DNA of 64,000 nucleotides, taken from Larus michahellis (lineage: Eukaryota > Chordata > Aves > Charadriiformes > Laridae). How positions within the stretch are numbered: the first letter of the stretch is position 1; each line of letters opens with the position of its first letter. The translations under genes and the position numbers were made by a program. This document shows positions 1-14,071 of this stretch, in pieces. The stretch lies in contig NC_133900.1 of assembly GCF_964199755.1 (NCBI RefSeq), positions 74,012,727 to 74,076,726 on the forward strand. The letters run 5' to 3'. The notes under the pieces were generated by a model. The model made no database searches and had not been told where the DNA came from. It saw only the letters and a program-made list of their open reading frames with translations.

Positions 1-1693
1 AATGTTTAATAACCCTTTCAGTGAAAAAATGTTTCCTAACATCCAATCTAAACCTCCCCTGATGTAACTTGAACCCGTTTCCCCTTGTCCTATCACTTGT
101 CACCAGGGAGAAGAGGTCAGCCCCCATCCCTCCACAACCTCCTTTCAGGTAGTTGTAGAGGGTGATAAGGTCTCCCCTCAGCCTCCTCTTCTCCAGGCTA
201 AACAACCCCAGCTCCCTCAGTCGTTCTTCATAAGGTTTGTCCTCCAGACCCCTCACCAGCTTTGTAGCCCTTCTCTGGACATGCTCCAACACCTCAATGT
301 CCCTCTTGTCGCGAGGGGCCCAAAACTGAACGCAGTACTCGAGGTGGGGCCTCACCAGTGCCGAGTACAGGGGGATGATCACTTCCCTAGTCCGGCTCAC
401 CACACTATTCCTGATACAGGCTAGGATGCTGTTGGCCTTCTTGGCCACCTGGGCACACTGCTGGCTCATATTCAGCCGGCTGTCAACCAACACTCCCAAG
501 TCCTTTTCTGTCAGGCTGCTTTCGAGCCACTTTGCCCCAATCCTGTAGCGCTGCATGGGGTTGTTGTGTCCCAAGTGCAGGACCCGGCATTTGGCCTTGT
601 TGAACCTCATACCATTGGTCTCAGCCCATCGGTCCAGCCTGTCCAGATCCCTCTGCAGAGCCAACCTACCCTCAAGCAGATCAACATGCCCGCCCAGTTT
701 AGTGTCATCTGCGAACTTACTGAGGGTGCATTCGATCCCTTCATCCAGATCATTGATAAAGATATTAAAGAGAACTGGCCCCAGCACCGAGCCCTGGGGG
801 ACACCACTTGTGACTGGACACCAACTGGATTTAACTCCATTTACCACCACTCTCTGGGCACGGCCATCCAGCCAGTTTTTTACCCAGCGAAGAGTACACC
901 TGTCCAGGCCATGAGCAGCCAGTTTCTCCAGGAGAATGCTGTGGGGAACGGTGTCAAAAGCTTTGCAAAAATCCAAGTAGATAACATCCACAGCTTTTCC
1001 CTCATCCACTAAGTGGGTCACCTTATCATAGAAGGATATTAGGTTTGATAGGCACAACCTGCCCTTCACAAACCCATGCTGACTGGGCCTGATCACCCTG
1101 TTCTCCTGCATGTGCCGTGTAATGGCACTGAGGAGGATCTGTTCCATGACCTTCTCAGGCACCGAGGTCAGACTGACTGGCCTGTAGTTCCCCGGATCCT
1201 CCTTCCGGCCCTTCTTGTGGATGGGTGTCACATTTGCTAACCTCCAGTCAGCTGGGACCTCCCCGGTTGTCCAGGACTGCTCATAAATGATACCAAGTGG
1301 CCTGGCGAGCACCTCTGCCAGCTCTTTCAATACCCTTGGGTGGATCCCATCCAGCCCCATAGATTTGTGCACTTCCAGGTGCTGAAGCAGGTCCCTCACC
1401 GTTTCCCTTTGGATTACGGGGGCTTCATTCTGCTCCCCATCCCTGTCTTCTAGTTCAGGGGTCTGGGTGCTTAGGGAACAACTGGTCCTACTGCTGAAGA
1501 CTGAGGCAAAGACTTCATTAAGTACCTCAGCCTTTTCCTCATCCTTGGTCACTATGTTGCCGGCCCCATCTACTAGAGGACAGAGATAATCCTTAGTCCT
1601 CTTCTTATTGCTAATATATTTATAGAAACTTTTTTTGTTGTCCTTGACAACAGAAGCCAGGTTTAGCTCTAGCTGGGCTTTGGCTCCCAACAT
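1..1693 (-). mobile_element. CR1 LINE, reverse orientation, long open ORF2 (reverse transcriptase), cut by window edge
   Basis: The minus-strand frame from the ATG at 1693 to base 1 is open without a stop for 564 codons and continues off the edge. An upstream in-frame stop lies near 1712. Recognisable reverse-transcriptase parts in order are: a linker ending near [15 protein letters not shown] (about 1255-1210), [10 protein letters not shown] (about 1190), HGFVKG (about 1078), [11 protein letters not shown] (about 972-935), [16 protein letters not shown] (from 805) and the catalytic FADD at 715..704, followed by the C-terminal region with [16 protein letters not shown] and VRPHLEYC. The endonuclease half is missing, as in normal 5'-truncated CR1 copies. 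The 3' UTR and tail repeat are left of the window. The intact frame suggests a young copy. It sits antisense in the plus-strand sense, so it is co-directional with CORIN in intron 4. Confidence 0.95.
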
Positions 1694-4600
1694 GAAGTAA
1701 AATTCACTAGCTTAAACCATTAATCATGACAACGCTGAGAACAGATCTTTCTTACAACAAATAAAATACCAGTGTTGCATTTGGTGGTAACAGGCTGCAG
1801 GCTAATACTACCTAAAAGGACAAAGTTACTACCTGGAATGTTTCAGAAGTCAGTAGTTAAGCACATTGACTAGTTTAAGATGTTCTTGCATCATTGGTGT
1901 TACTTTTCAGGATTGAGTCATGTTCTCTTAGCAATGCTGCTGGACTGTGTTAAGACAAGTTTCTTAAGTCGGATTTTGAAGTCGTATTGGAAAGATCTCA
2001 TCCATTCACCCAAGGACGAAGAAATTTCATAGTGCCTTTAAATAAAACTGTCTCTTACTATCCAAATTATGAGAAAGTAATAAGCAAGCAAAAAAGTCGT
2101 AATGGACTTCAACTTTCCATGTTCCAGTCTCACACAGGTTTGAGTTGTACTTTCAAGGTTTACCTTTACTGGAAAGGAATATCTTAAAGGTACTGTTACA
2201 TATTTTCTTGAAAGAGCAGGGCTAGCTGATTGTACATCCAGTTGTTGGAATTTAATACAGCTTTTTAAATTAATAGCTTTTCAGTGCCACACATGATTTT
2301 CATTGCCATAAGATATAGAAGAACAATTTTCAAGAGCAACAGTACTGTGGTAGTATTCAGAAATCCCAGTACCTAATTACATTGTGTGTTACACAAACAC
2401 TGAAGACGCTCTCTGCCTAGAAACTTAATCTCCTTCAAATGCTAATGAATACAATGTTTATAAACACATGAAAGATAAATGTGAAACAGACATAAGTTTA
2501 AATATCAGAGCAAAGCTATGTAATGACAGCACACTGGATGCCAAAAATTAGTGTTTGTAGCTTTCCTTCTTGTTGCTGCTTTTTACGCATTGTTATAATT
2601 ATTGCTCCCATGGCTGCAGCTGCCAACACAGACTCTCTCGACAATACCTAAGAATAGACATCTGAGCATCACATGAGTTTCATTTCTTCTCTACTGTTAG
2701 CAGCATTTGTCTAATTATGCTTTACATAAATTTGAAACAATTGCACTATAAAACAAAGAAGTATCAATAAATGAAACATTATGATCAGAGATGCACTGGC
2801 AATTAGAATGAAACAGCTGTAATTGACTGGAGGAACTAGTGACTATGTCAGTAACATACTGTTCTCCACACTAGTGTATGTTTTGTGATACTGTATGTTA
2901 AAAACAAGCATAGTCCCAAAAAAGGGCTACAGCTTATGGACGTATCCCCATTCATGATCATCAGAGTCTTTCCACAGTGCTTCTTCTGCTTCTCCTTCAG
3001 TATGTTTCTACTTCCCAGATTCCCCTATTCAACACACCTAAACCAGGCCTCTTCCTTTTTCATATCTGCGCACAACACATACAACACAACTTCCCCTATT
3101 ATACCAAGAACTTTTCATACCAACAAAGAGCTTTCTCCAGATCTGTCGTGTTCAAACCGGGACAAGATCTCACTGAGAGGAGTTATTGGGGGAGGAGGGG
3201 AAGGGAAGGTGTTAACTACTTTATGTAGATATGATGCTTCTTCAAACGATTATTCTTGGCTTTGAAACACATCTGTTTGCCTGCAATAATTGGGTGCTAC
3301 AAGAAAAACTGTAATCAAAGAAATCACTCAGTTGCCTGCAGAAAAAAAGTATTCTCTTTAAAGAAGAGAGCAGAAGTTAAACTAGGACAACTCAGCTTTA
3401 GCAAAGCAGATTTAACAAACCAGCACTTTGTGAATCCACCCTTATGGTTCTTCCTGTGGTTGCCACTCAGCCTACGTTTTCAGTGTCACCCATGACACAC
3501 TTTGGAGACATACGATTACTTATAAAGTGAAATCAGATTCTAACATAATCCTGCATCATTTACAGTCTCACATTAGACTTTCTTCCCAATTGGCCTGCAG
3601 GGGCCAGAAGAGTTTCCACAAATAATATTTTAAAATAAGAATAGAGGGAGGCATTGTGACCTCCAGAACGTAAACCAGGACATGGAAATGCAGTTCCAGC
3701 TTTGACATTAAAAATTAATGGCAAACGGTTGCTGGTGGGGAAAAAAAAAAAACACAATCAAAAAAACGACCACACATACAAAGAAAAACTCTGACTCATG
3801 AATCTCAAAGTATTTTGCTTGCTACCCAAAACCAGAGCAAAAACCTCCATGCTCCAAACTTTAGTTTAACTTCTATTCTTTTTAAATTAGCAAGGCAGCT
3901 GTCATAATGTAAGCCCTGCAAGAAAGATGCCTTCAGGAAAGAAACAGAAAAGGAAAGGTAAAAATCTTACCCTTTCACGACTATCTTTATTTGATTGATT
4001 TATGAGCTTTGCACTTTTGACATACACCACTTGCTCTCAAAAGGTTTGTGAAAGTCAAGTTCCAGACAAGGGAATAAGTGAAGCAACAGAGAAATAGCAT
4101 CTTCTGTTGTTGAATGTTTAAATGCATCAATTTATTACCTGAACGCACTTTTCTTATTTTGTTTTATGATTTCTAGAGACAGCAGGTAGCTTAAGGCTCT
4201 ACATTACCAGATCTTTAACTGGAACCATTGTTATACTGAATTGGAACAGGGGAGCTATAATTAGTCATGCACTGAGTTAAACAGGGTTAACTGAACGTAG
4301 TTTTTGGTAGTCTGACAAAGATACACACACAGGTGTATTTGGATTAAACAGCTCAGCCAGCCTAATGCTCAGCCTTGTTCCACCAGTACCCATGCTGCCT
4401 GACCTCCACCCTAATCCTATCCATATAATCATCTGTATGCTTTTTTTCTGTGTTAATTTTACATCAGTTTAGTGAGCATAATTGGCCAACCTAGGAATCA
4501 CTCTAGTGCAATGGAAACAGCAGGTACACATTGCCTGGAGTGGGACTGTACCTTTCATTGGTAACTATATTTTAGACCATCTTACCTCACCTCCTAGAAC

Positions 4601-5406
4601 TTTCTTCATAAGCATCCTATCCCTTCTAAACTGCACAGCTTTCAGCTTCTTGGTTCTTGTTACGTTAATTTAATCACTTATCCAATTGCCATATTCTCTT
4701 ACACTGAATTTCACAGTGGAGAAATTGGAAATAAGGAGAAATGAAAATAAGTAGAAAGAACTCTACCCTCTCTCTTTCCTCATCCAGAAACATCAGAGAT
4801 TGTGTACGTATTAAAAAAATATTTCCTTTTTTCCTTTTATTTTGATTTTAGCACTGTTAAACTCACTGATCCTTTTTCAAATCAAACTCAGTGAAAAAAG
4901 TGTATGCACATGATACTAATGCTATTTAGCTATGTAAATGCTATGTAAAATGCAGCTTCCAAAACAGTTTGTGTCACTTTGAAACCATCCTGCTAAACTA
5001 ATACTATAAAATATATTTAAAATATTAACTTTTCTGCAGGAAACGACTAAAAAAATTTGAAGTTTAATTTACCTAACAGCTACCACACTTTATGCCAATA
5101 CGATAAATATCCAATGCATTTATGTTGTTACCAAGCATGAGGTACAAGAACTCTGGACAGCCTTTTTTAAGAAAATCAGCCTGACTGCCCTGATACACCA
5201 GTTTTATTCCATACAGTGGCAATATTTTTTCTAAGAGAACTCTATTGCAGTTGGCTTATCATGGCAGAAATGTTGTGAATAGCTTTGACAGACAGGAGTT
5301 TTGCAATGAGAAGGTCATAGGCTTTGTTTGGATCTTCCCTTGTCTGATTAGACAGAGAGTATTTTACCACAATTGGCTCTAGCCACTGATTTTCATTTCC
5401 AAATAC
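1694..5406. other. CORIN intron 4, right part
   Basis: AT-rich unique sequence. No exon resembling the second half of Frizzled domain 1 is found. Short frames (1987..2187, 2885..3265, 3256..3495) have no resemblance to known proteins. Confidence 0.8.
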
Positions 5407-5617
5407 CTGTCATCACCGTCACTGATGCATTCAGGAAGAGCAAGACTACAGCCAAACAGCATGATGTGTTGATAGCAGCTGAGACGACTGAGATAACTGA
5501 AGAACTTCAGGAACTTTTCCATTTCAATACTTTTGACAATGGAAAGAACTGAAGTTATAGTGGTGTAGTTATATGGCAGCATTTGGCACTGGCTGTTGGT
5601 GATATTTATGCAGGCAC
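5407..5617 (-). CDS. CORIN: CORIN coding exon 4: first half of Frizzled-like domain 1
   Basis: This exon has 211 bp between acceptor TTTTGATTTCACAG and donor GACAG|GTATTT, entering in phase 1 and leaving in phase 2. With the A from exon 3 it reads SACINITNSQCQMLPYNYT, then SIEMEKFLKFFSYLSRLSC, YQHIMLFGCSLALPEC and ISDGDD. This is close to identical to the human exon (SACMNITHSQCQMLPYHAT, recalled). It supplies five cysteines of the cysteine-rich Frizzled CRD and two sequons (NIT, NYT). The other half (human LLPCRSFCEAAKEGC) belongs to exon 5, which I do not find between 1 and 5406, so it lies left of the window. The Frizzled domains of corin help recognise pro-ANP. Confidence 0.96.
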
Positions 5618-6019
5618 CTGTGAAATCAAAACAATATATTTAGAACAAAAGTATCACCATTTAATAGTTGGTTCAAAGCATTTATTGAATTGACTAGTCA
5701 GTACATATGATATATAAGCAATGCCTGTACCTCACAGAAAAGACAACATTCCATAATGCTATCATAATACTGTCAAAAAATAAGAAAAAAAAAAAAAAGG
5801 ACTCTGGAGAAGCTCAGTAGCTTTGTTTGGAAAACCAAACAAACTTTTCACAATCCTCTGAACCTCTACAAAACTGGACTAGAAATAACACAAAACAAAT
5901 TTCTTTCTGACACAGGTTGGATGAACATACAATAAGAATAGCCTGGATACAGCCAACTTTGGCGGAAACTAAGAATGGCCATCATACAAAAAAAGCTGCT
6001 CTGTTTTGGGTGTTTCCAT

Positions 6020-7053
6020 AAAAACCTGGCTGGATGGCCGTGCCCAGAGAGTTGTGATTAATGGGGTGAAATCCTCTTGGTGGCCGGTCACCAGTGGTGT
6101 CCCTCAGGGCTCAGTTTTGGGGCCAGTTTTTTTTAATATCTTTATCAATGATCTGGATGAGGGGATTGAGTGCACCCTCAGTAAGTTTGCAGGTGACACC
6201 AAACTAGGTGGGAGAGTTGATCTGCTTGAGGGTAGGTTGGCTCTACAGAGGGACCTGGACAGGCTGGATTGATGGGCCAAGGCCAACTGTATGAGGTTTA
6301 ATGAGGCCAAGTGCCAGGTCCTGCATTTCAGTCACAACAACACCAAGCAATGCTACAGCTTGGGGAAGAGTGGCTGGAAAGCTGCCCAGCAGAAAAGGAC
6401 CTGGGGGTGCTGGTGGATGGCCAGCTTAACATGAGCCAGCAGTGTGCCCAGGTGGCCAAGAAGGCCAACAGCATTCTGGCTTGCATCAGGAATAGCGTGG
6501 CCAGCAGGAGTAGGGAAGTGATGGTGCCTCTGTACTCGGCACTGGTGAGGCCTCACCTCAAGTACTGTGTTCAGTTCTGGGCCCCTCTGTACAAAAGGGA
6601 CATTGAAGTGCTGGAGCTTGTCCAGAGGAGAGCTACCAGGCTGGTGAGGGGTCTGGAGACCAGGGCATATGAGGAGAGGCTGAGGGAGCTGGGCATGTTT
6701 AGCTTGGAGAAGAGGAGGCTGAGGGGAGACCCCATTGCCCTCTACAACTACCTGAAAGGAGGTTGGAGAGAGGTGGGTGTTGGCCTCTTCTCCCAGGTGA
6801 ATAATGACAGGGCCAGAGGAAATGGTCTGAAGTTGCGGCAGGGGAGGTTTAGATTAGATATTAGGAAGAATTACTGTACTGAAAGAGTGGTCAGTCACTG
6901 GAACAGCCTGCCCTGGGAGGTAGAAACGTGTAGATTTGGCACTTCAGGGCATGCTCTAGTGACAGAGACTGTAGGCGGTTTTTTTGTGTGTGATGGTTGG
7001 ACTTGATGATCCCAAAGGTCCCTTCCAACCATGAAGATTCTATGATTCTATGA
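6020..7053 (+). mobile_element. CR1 LINE copy, 5'-truncated, broken ORF2
   Basis: Homology starts at the codons for [11 protein letters not shown] and passes [19 protein letters not shown]. The catalytic motif reads FAGD, with the first Asp replaced by Gly. A TGA at about 6270 and a frame change then break the protein; the next frame runs 6311..7006. About 34 bp are missing after GGGAGGT near 6918 compared with the copy at 16017. The element ends with CCTTCCAACCATGAAG and the tail repeat ATTCTATG (two units, 7037..7053). It is therefore a dead copy, opposite in orientation to CORIN, about 400 bp upstream of exon 4's acceptor in intron 3. Confidence 0.95.
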
Positions 7054-10000
7054 TAATGTTTCTCTTTTTGCTACCATTCTACTTTGCAGTGGCCTTTCCT
7101 GCCAAATTCACCAACCTGCTTACCTATGTTTCCCAAGGTGATGGTGTTACCTCCACAGTCCTTCTTCTCTGTCCAAACAACGTAGAATTATTTGATTTTA
7201 TAGGCTGAACACCTACCCTGTCCTAAACTGTTGTCCCACTCTCGACCTACCAGAGCAACCTTTCTCTGCTTATGCACTGTCATGTGCAGTAGGCTCTCTC
7301 AGCTATGCATGATCATCAGGTTAACTCACTACACAAAGTTCTTAAGAGTGAGTTTCAAAAGCCATACATCAAATTCAAAATTTTCATCAAGAACAAACTA
7401 TTAAAATCTAATATTTATGACAGCTCCCTTCTTTGATGAAGGCCTTTCTAGACCACCTAGTCAGGCTCCAGCAGCATTTTTTTCACACTCAGAGCGTATC
7501 CACATTGTACAATAAGCTGGGACCTCAGCCCATTCTCAAGACCAGACTCCATCACTAATCATGATGTAAACAAATCAAACTCATGCTAAATGATGATCCC
7601 AACTCTAGCCTTCTGAAGGGGGAAAACTCTTGAGCACATTCAAGCCTTAGCACTCATGTTCTTATTATCCGAGCAAACTGGACATTGGTAGCACCAAATG
7701 GGGTAGATCCTTTCCATCATCAGACATTTTGGGACTGGCTTCTTCCAATAATTATGTGACTCATTTACACCCAAACTCCTGAACTGATAAATGCTGGGCA
7801 TGCAAAGCATACAAGATGTAGCTATTAGGGTTCAGCAAGTCTGTCTCTTCCTCACCTTTCAGTCCAAACACAGTCCTCACTGTCTAAATGCACTAGTGGC
7901 AAATTCTGGTATCTATGAACTAATACAGCCTCACATAAGAGTAAGGGAAAGCAAAGCATAATGAAGAAAAAAAATCGTTAGGGCTTTTTCAAGTTGCAAT
8001 GTCTTTGAAGGGATGGACAAAAAAGGTGGGTTTCAAATTTTATCTTGACTTGTTAAAAAATAATCCCTATTTTTTCAGTGCCTGCTGAGTGTACTCAAAG
8101 TTCCTCCCTTTCTCTTCTCCCTCTCCAGAAATCTACCAACAAAATCTAAGGAATTGAATATTGCCCCAGTTAAATAACAGCAAGTCTCTGCCATCATTCT
8201 AATCAAGCTAAAACTATCTCCACAAGTCCCTGTGTTAAGATTCCTCCCCTTCCCAGTACTGCCAATGAGAAATCTCAGAACAAGTGTACACCCATTTTCT
8301 GCTACACTCCCTTTTCACTCCTACACTAGAGTGACTAATGAACCTGTTCATACCAGAATCACATTTTTCCATATAATTCAGGGGCAGATTCTTCATTCAG
8401 AATTAAAAGTAAATGCTGGGAGATCAGCAAAAAAGTGGTGAGCCTCCAAATTAAGAGAACTTTCAAAATTGCAGAGTGCAGTTTTCAAAAGTGGCTATAT
8501 GAGTTAGTACCACATGCCAATGATTTTTAGTGCCACCTCTGCTCTGAGGCTGTACAGGTATTTTTGAAAATAGCACCAGGATGATCACCAAATCTACCTG
8601 TTAGGCTGTGACACCAAAATTTAGTGATACTAAAATACCTTTCCAGAGGAAAGGGGAAAGGGAAGACAGGTGGAGGGAAGGGAAGAAAATTCACTTCAGA
8701 ATCACAAAGTTTTCTTTTAAAAGATGCCACCTCTGGAATGACTACTGACTTTGTGACTTTTGCACAGTATCTTGACCTGCTATAAAAATGTAAAATCTCT
8801 CTCCATTTTTTACATTGTATTTTGCACTTGAACAAACTCTTTGCCATTTATTTGAACTTTGCTTAAAAGACTTATTGCTTGGGAAAGCTTAAGAAGAAAA
8901 CACTAATGTTCTGATTTAAATATTACAAATATTGAAACTTTCACAGGAGAAATTATTTAAACTGCTAACCTCCTTACAGTTCTCTCTTGCCTACATTCTT
9001 TTGCTGATGCTCGGACTACATTTTCAGTAACTGTTGTGATAAAAGGATAACATACCCACGCAAAATTCTGGGTCTCCCCCACCCACAAACATTTCACACT
9101 GAAGTTATTTAAATAAATAAAATTATCCTAAACTGGGGGGAACGAGAAGCACACAGGGCTTACACAAATGGAATTTCAACAAAATTATTCACAAAATCAC
9201 CTTGTATCTCCTGAGACACAATTGCAAAATAGTCCCTGCCATGACATGTGCCAAAAAGCAGTGACATTTTGGCTGAGATCATGTGCGTGGGCTCCTTTAG
9301 ACCTTTTATAATTCACACAATCCTGACAGAGAAGGGCTACAGTTCCTTGGAGCTATCTGATCTTTTAGGAGTACTCAGTGGCTGGACAACACAGCACTGA
9401 AGTCAACATTCATGGCCAAGAAGATATACTTTTATAGCAATTTTACAAGAATTTTTAAAACAAAGAAAGAGAGATGCAAGGAGGGACTAAACCCAGGACC
9501 TGCCCTTGCAATAGAATCATGATCCATCTTCAATTCCGTGAATGTTGCATTCCTATAAAACAACATCAGTTCAGCATTAATCCCAGGCACATCCGTATCC
9601 TGGAACACTTATGGAAAGCAGGTACCTGGGTTAGAACTTCATCTTTTTAACACTGATCCTCAATCCACATCTTCTATTTTTTGTTCCATCATTCACCCAG
9701 CAAGTAAATTACAGTGCAACAGGTGAGTGTCCCATACCCTCAACACCTCCAAGTCAAAGCATAATTTCAGGATGATAGCAATTGTTGCATCACAGTATTA
9801 TATATATCTCAGATTCTCCTCACTGCAGTAGTAACAAGTGCTATAGTCTCAAAAACCCTGTCCAGTAAATTAAGGAAAGCTATCTTGTGTTTGTACACAG
9901 GACTCAGGAACAGCACCCCACTGGCTCACTTATACCACACGGAGCTGCAGAGCACGGATGCATCGTCCCTCTCCAAGCCAGCCCACAGACCTCTAACCCA

Positions 10001-13000
10001 GCAGCAGGCAGGTGTATCTTTATTGCTTTGCAAGGGACCTCTCAAGTTCCACACAACTGCATAAATTGGTCATACTTTGAGTAATACGCTATTTCAGAGC
10101 AAGGTCATTTCACCTAAACTGAGACCAGTAGAAAACTCAGAAGATTCTCTATTCTGATCGTGTGCACAAAACAAGTCCATCTGGTAATTCTTGCATCAAG
10201 CCCAATACCTTGCGACAGACAGAAAATACCTTTCAGACAGGCAAGCCTGCTCAGTGCCAAATTGCTCTCTACAAAAGCAAACAGTGACACAGACACAGCG
10301 TTCTACAGAACAAGGAATAATTTATTTTAAAGGACATTAGAAGTAGGAGAAAAGCTATTTAAAATACAAGCAAAAGGGACTGCTAATTTAATGAGGAGTA
10401 TGTATTTAAATAAAAAGATTGAAGAGATAAGGTAACTATTTTAGTAAGAATAACAGTATTCTTTTTTTTTCAAATAAACAAAATCTGAATAATTACACTG
10501 ACAAACAGCCACAGATATAAGAAAAGAATGCAGTAAACCTCAAAATGCATAACTATTCTACTGAATTGCTAAATTCTGCTCCATATGCACAGGCTAAGCG
10601 TGTTTTACAAATTATGCGGCCCTGCAGTGCCAGAATGCTAATCTGACTGATGGTATAACATACTGGTACTAAAGATGTTACCAACCAAGCAGGAAACAGA
10701 GCAGAGAAGAAGATAAATGCTGGATACACATAGAAAAGCCTCAACCTATTTACTTCTTTTCTCCAGTAAAAATTCATTAATTATGGGGAATACAAGGCAC
10801 ATAAACTAGTTTTGGCAATCCCTAATGGGGGGAAAAAAAAGAGCAGTGAATTAGAATAACAACATGTGAAAAAGCTGTTGATCAGAACAGCGTGGTTCCT
10901 AATTATGTGGGTCATTTCTGACATTCATCTAAATTAAGAGTTTTGAGGTTTCTGTTTATCAGTGGCTATTGCCAGATGGACTGAACTGGTAAAAAAGGGC
11001 TTCCTTCTACTCCAACAATTGCAATGCAACTCTACTGTTTCATATTCAGTGCTGCTGAAACTAATTTAAACAATGCATTTTCCCTTTCCCTCTCTCCTCT
11101 TCAGATTGTTCCCAGATTGTACTACCTATGGATTCCATCTGCACAAAGTGAACTGGACTAGAGGATTGAGCTGACTGAAAATAACCACCTACATTCTTTC
11201 CGCAAAGGCAATGCAACCAGAACTGCAGCTTAAACTTGATTAATCATTTTAGTTTCAAAATGCTCAACCATCCCTATAGTGATAAGGTCACGATTCCTCA
11301 CCCAACGGTGGTTGTCACGTCTGGGTATTTTTGAGGGCATGCAATGAACTAGCTCTGGACATTAACCTGCCTGAAAAAAACAACCTCTCCTTCTCCCTTT
11401 CCCTCTTCCTCTCCTCCAGCACTTTTTAATTTTTGGGCGGGCACAGGGTGGAGGAGAGAAAGAGGAAAAGAATAACTATTTCATTTGGATCAGATCATTG
11501 GGTCGAACAGCTTTTTGGCAGAAAAAACATTTGTTGTACGCAGCCTGATTTTCATATCCCAGGTCATTTGCTGATAGTTCAATTAGAAAATAATTTTTTT
11601 AATCAGAGCAACTTTTACAGAACATCTTTAGGTAGCTTATGAAAACGAAACAGTGTTCAATTTGCAGTAGTGATCACCACCCACTTCAATACAGAACTTA
11701 GCTTGGTACCCTCTCAGTACGAATTTGAACAGTTGCAGTCCATAAATTCACCGGTAAAGCCTCAGTAAAACCAAGGAAAAATGGCAACATTCACCTGGCT
11801 CTTTCATAGCAAAAGCTCTACAAATGTGGAATGAAATCTCATCTTTAATGCTAAAATGTCTTGAAAATTTCTAGGAATCCCATTAAAAAGAGCAAACCCA
11901 AACCAAACTCATCCATTCTAACTTAGAAACTTGCCTGCCTTGCCTACAGCAGCAATTTGCAGACTTCTTGATATGAGAATGACCTTCAGCAAACCAATTT
12001 TTTTCCAATCCCAAGTTGCTATGTTCTCCTGACCGTAAAAGGATTTTGTGACTCTGCTTGATTTCACAATCTCATTATGTGAGACATATGAAGTTATAGA
12101 ATGCCTTTTGTACCTCCTCTGTCCTGTTGCTATTGAATATCCAGATTGTCATGGACTTTTGCTCCAGATCAAAGGAGCATGGCATTCCACCTAGCATCTG
12201 GTGCTCTCAGCAAAACTTCTTTCCAAAACTCATTACTGTCTTCAAAAATTTTAATACCTCTTTTAATTTACTATGACATCTTGGTACATTTTTCATTTCA
12301 ATTAAAACAGAAGATGGACAGATTTTCTTGGCCTCCCTCCAGCTATGAATTTCTCACGTACAGTCCGATTGGGACTGAACTTGGGACTGAACTGATACAG
12401 CATTTCAGGTGTTTTCTCCATAACTCAGGAAAAGTGCCCCAGTGAGTGATTTTCTTCTGACACACTTCAATAGATGCCAGGAACTAGGATCCCTCCTTTG
12501 GAATCTGCCCAGCAGGAAAATCTACAAACTGTTTTCTCCCTAGTTCAAGTATCAGGAGTTAAAATCAACTATTTCACAACAAAAGCATAGTCTGCAATTT
12601 TTTCACATGAACACTAGCTTGAAAACATGATTTCCACAGTTCAGGGCAGCCTCCGCTTCCTGACGTGAGGGACAGCTTGGCTGCCCAGTGTGACCGCTGG
12701 GTGACTGTTCCCTTCTAAACACGTTCTCAGGCCCTTCCTTGCATTTTTTCCACACTCCTAGAAAAGTTGCATATTTGTTCTCTTCCAGGACACATTATAC
12801 CATAACAGAAAACATCAATCAATCCCTACGGAACAGCACACAGTCATATTACACTATCAAAGAAAATAAAAAGGATACCTACACATTCTGGAGGAAAACC
12901 ACCAAGATTTCTACAGCTAGGAAGCGCATTAGTTGAGAGCTCTTTTAGCCCCTTGGAAAAGTACAGTTAAATGCAGGATAGCAGACCTTAATAAATTTAA

Positions 13001-13454
13001 GAAACTAATTATATGATAAGAGATTAATAAAATTGAAGTACTGGTGTCATAATCTCTAACACTAAAAGAAAAATAAAGTCTGAAGGAAAAAGTATTTTAA
13101 ATTACAACACCTGATACAGATAAGAGTAAAGTATTATTAGCATTTCTGTCAAAGGAAAATTCAGCCAATAGATTATAGTGGTTTATGAGTGTTTTCTGGC
13201 CTTGACAGTTCCACCAATGGCTAAAATATATCGCACCACCCTCCAGCCAAAAGCTTTCACTGTATTAACTACTGTTTTGTCTCTCATGGATATAATTAAT
13301 TACTCAGAATTAAAATAAAATTCAGATATAACTTCTCTCACTTTATTTCCCTGGGGTTTGCATCCTCTTACATCATTTAGTGAGAGGATTACACCCAACA
13401 AAACTTGCCTGTTTTTCCCAGCTTTCTCAGTATCTGGCATAGGTGGCAATGGTG
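7054..13454. other. CORIN intron 3, unique part
   Basis: AT-rich sequence with no gene, RNA or clear repeat apart from the 12-bp duplication at 12370. Frames of 60-106 codons look random. Confidence 0.75.
12370..12393. repeat. Perfect 12-bp tandem duplication
   Basis: TGGGACTGAACT occurs twice in succession, intron 3. Confidence 0.95.
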
Positions 13455-14071
13455 AGTCTGGTCTGCAGGGTGGACTCTGTGAAGAAAGGCTGGGGCTGCT
13501 CTGTGTTGGACATGGCTGGTTCCAGCCAGCACCAATGGACCCACCACTGGAGCCCCTCAGCTGGTGAAGGATCCATGCTGGAGCAGACTTATCCTGAGGG
13601 ACTGCAGCCCATAAAGAGGACCCACATGAGAGCTACTCTGGAGTAGGAGGGACCTCAGGCTGGGGCAGGGAAGAGGTGTGAGGAGGAAGAAGCAGCAGAG
13701 AGGAACTGTTATGAACCAACCACAACCCCCAGTCCCCATCCACCCTGTGCCACGCACAGCAGTGAGGAGGTAGAGGGGATGGGATTGAAGGAGTGAAGTT
13801 GAGCCTGGGAAGAAGGACGGGGTGGGGGGGAAGGTGTTTAGTTCTTGTATTTGTTTCTCACCATTCGACTCTATTTTTAATTGGCAATACGTTCAAATAA
13901 TTTTCCCCAGGTCGAGTCTGGTTTGTACCTGATGGCAATTGGTAAGTGGTCTCCCATCTTTACCTCAGCCCATGAGCTTTTCCATCTTATTTTCTCCCTC
14001 TGTCCTCTTGAGGGAGGAAATGAGAGAGCAGCTGGGTGGGCATCTGGCAGCCACCCAAGGGCAACCCACCA
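13455..14071 (+). mobile_element. ERV-L-type LTR fragment, copy 1
   Basis: Shows the blocks I recall from avian ERV-L LTRs: repeats of the type CTGCAGCCC...GACCCA...CTGGAG, then GAAGGAGTGAAGTTGAGCCT, a pyrimidine/T-rich stretch, AATTTTCCCCAGGTCGAGTC (about 13893-13915), CCATGAGCTTTTCCATC and a close at GGGCAACCCACCA. No retroviral gene lies on either side, so it is a solo or partial LTR. Short open frames inside have no protein resemblance. It is in intron 3, antisense to CORIN. Family attribution rests on memory of bird repeats. Confidence 0.75.

Noticed and set aside
555..1012. Plus-strand frames of 119 and 148 codons
   Set aside because: They are antisense shadows of the CR1 reverse-transcriptase frame on the minus strand.
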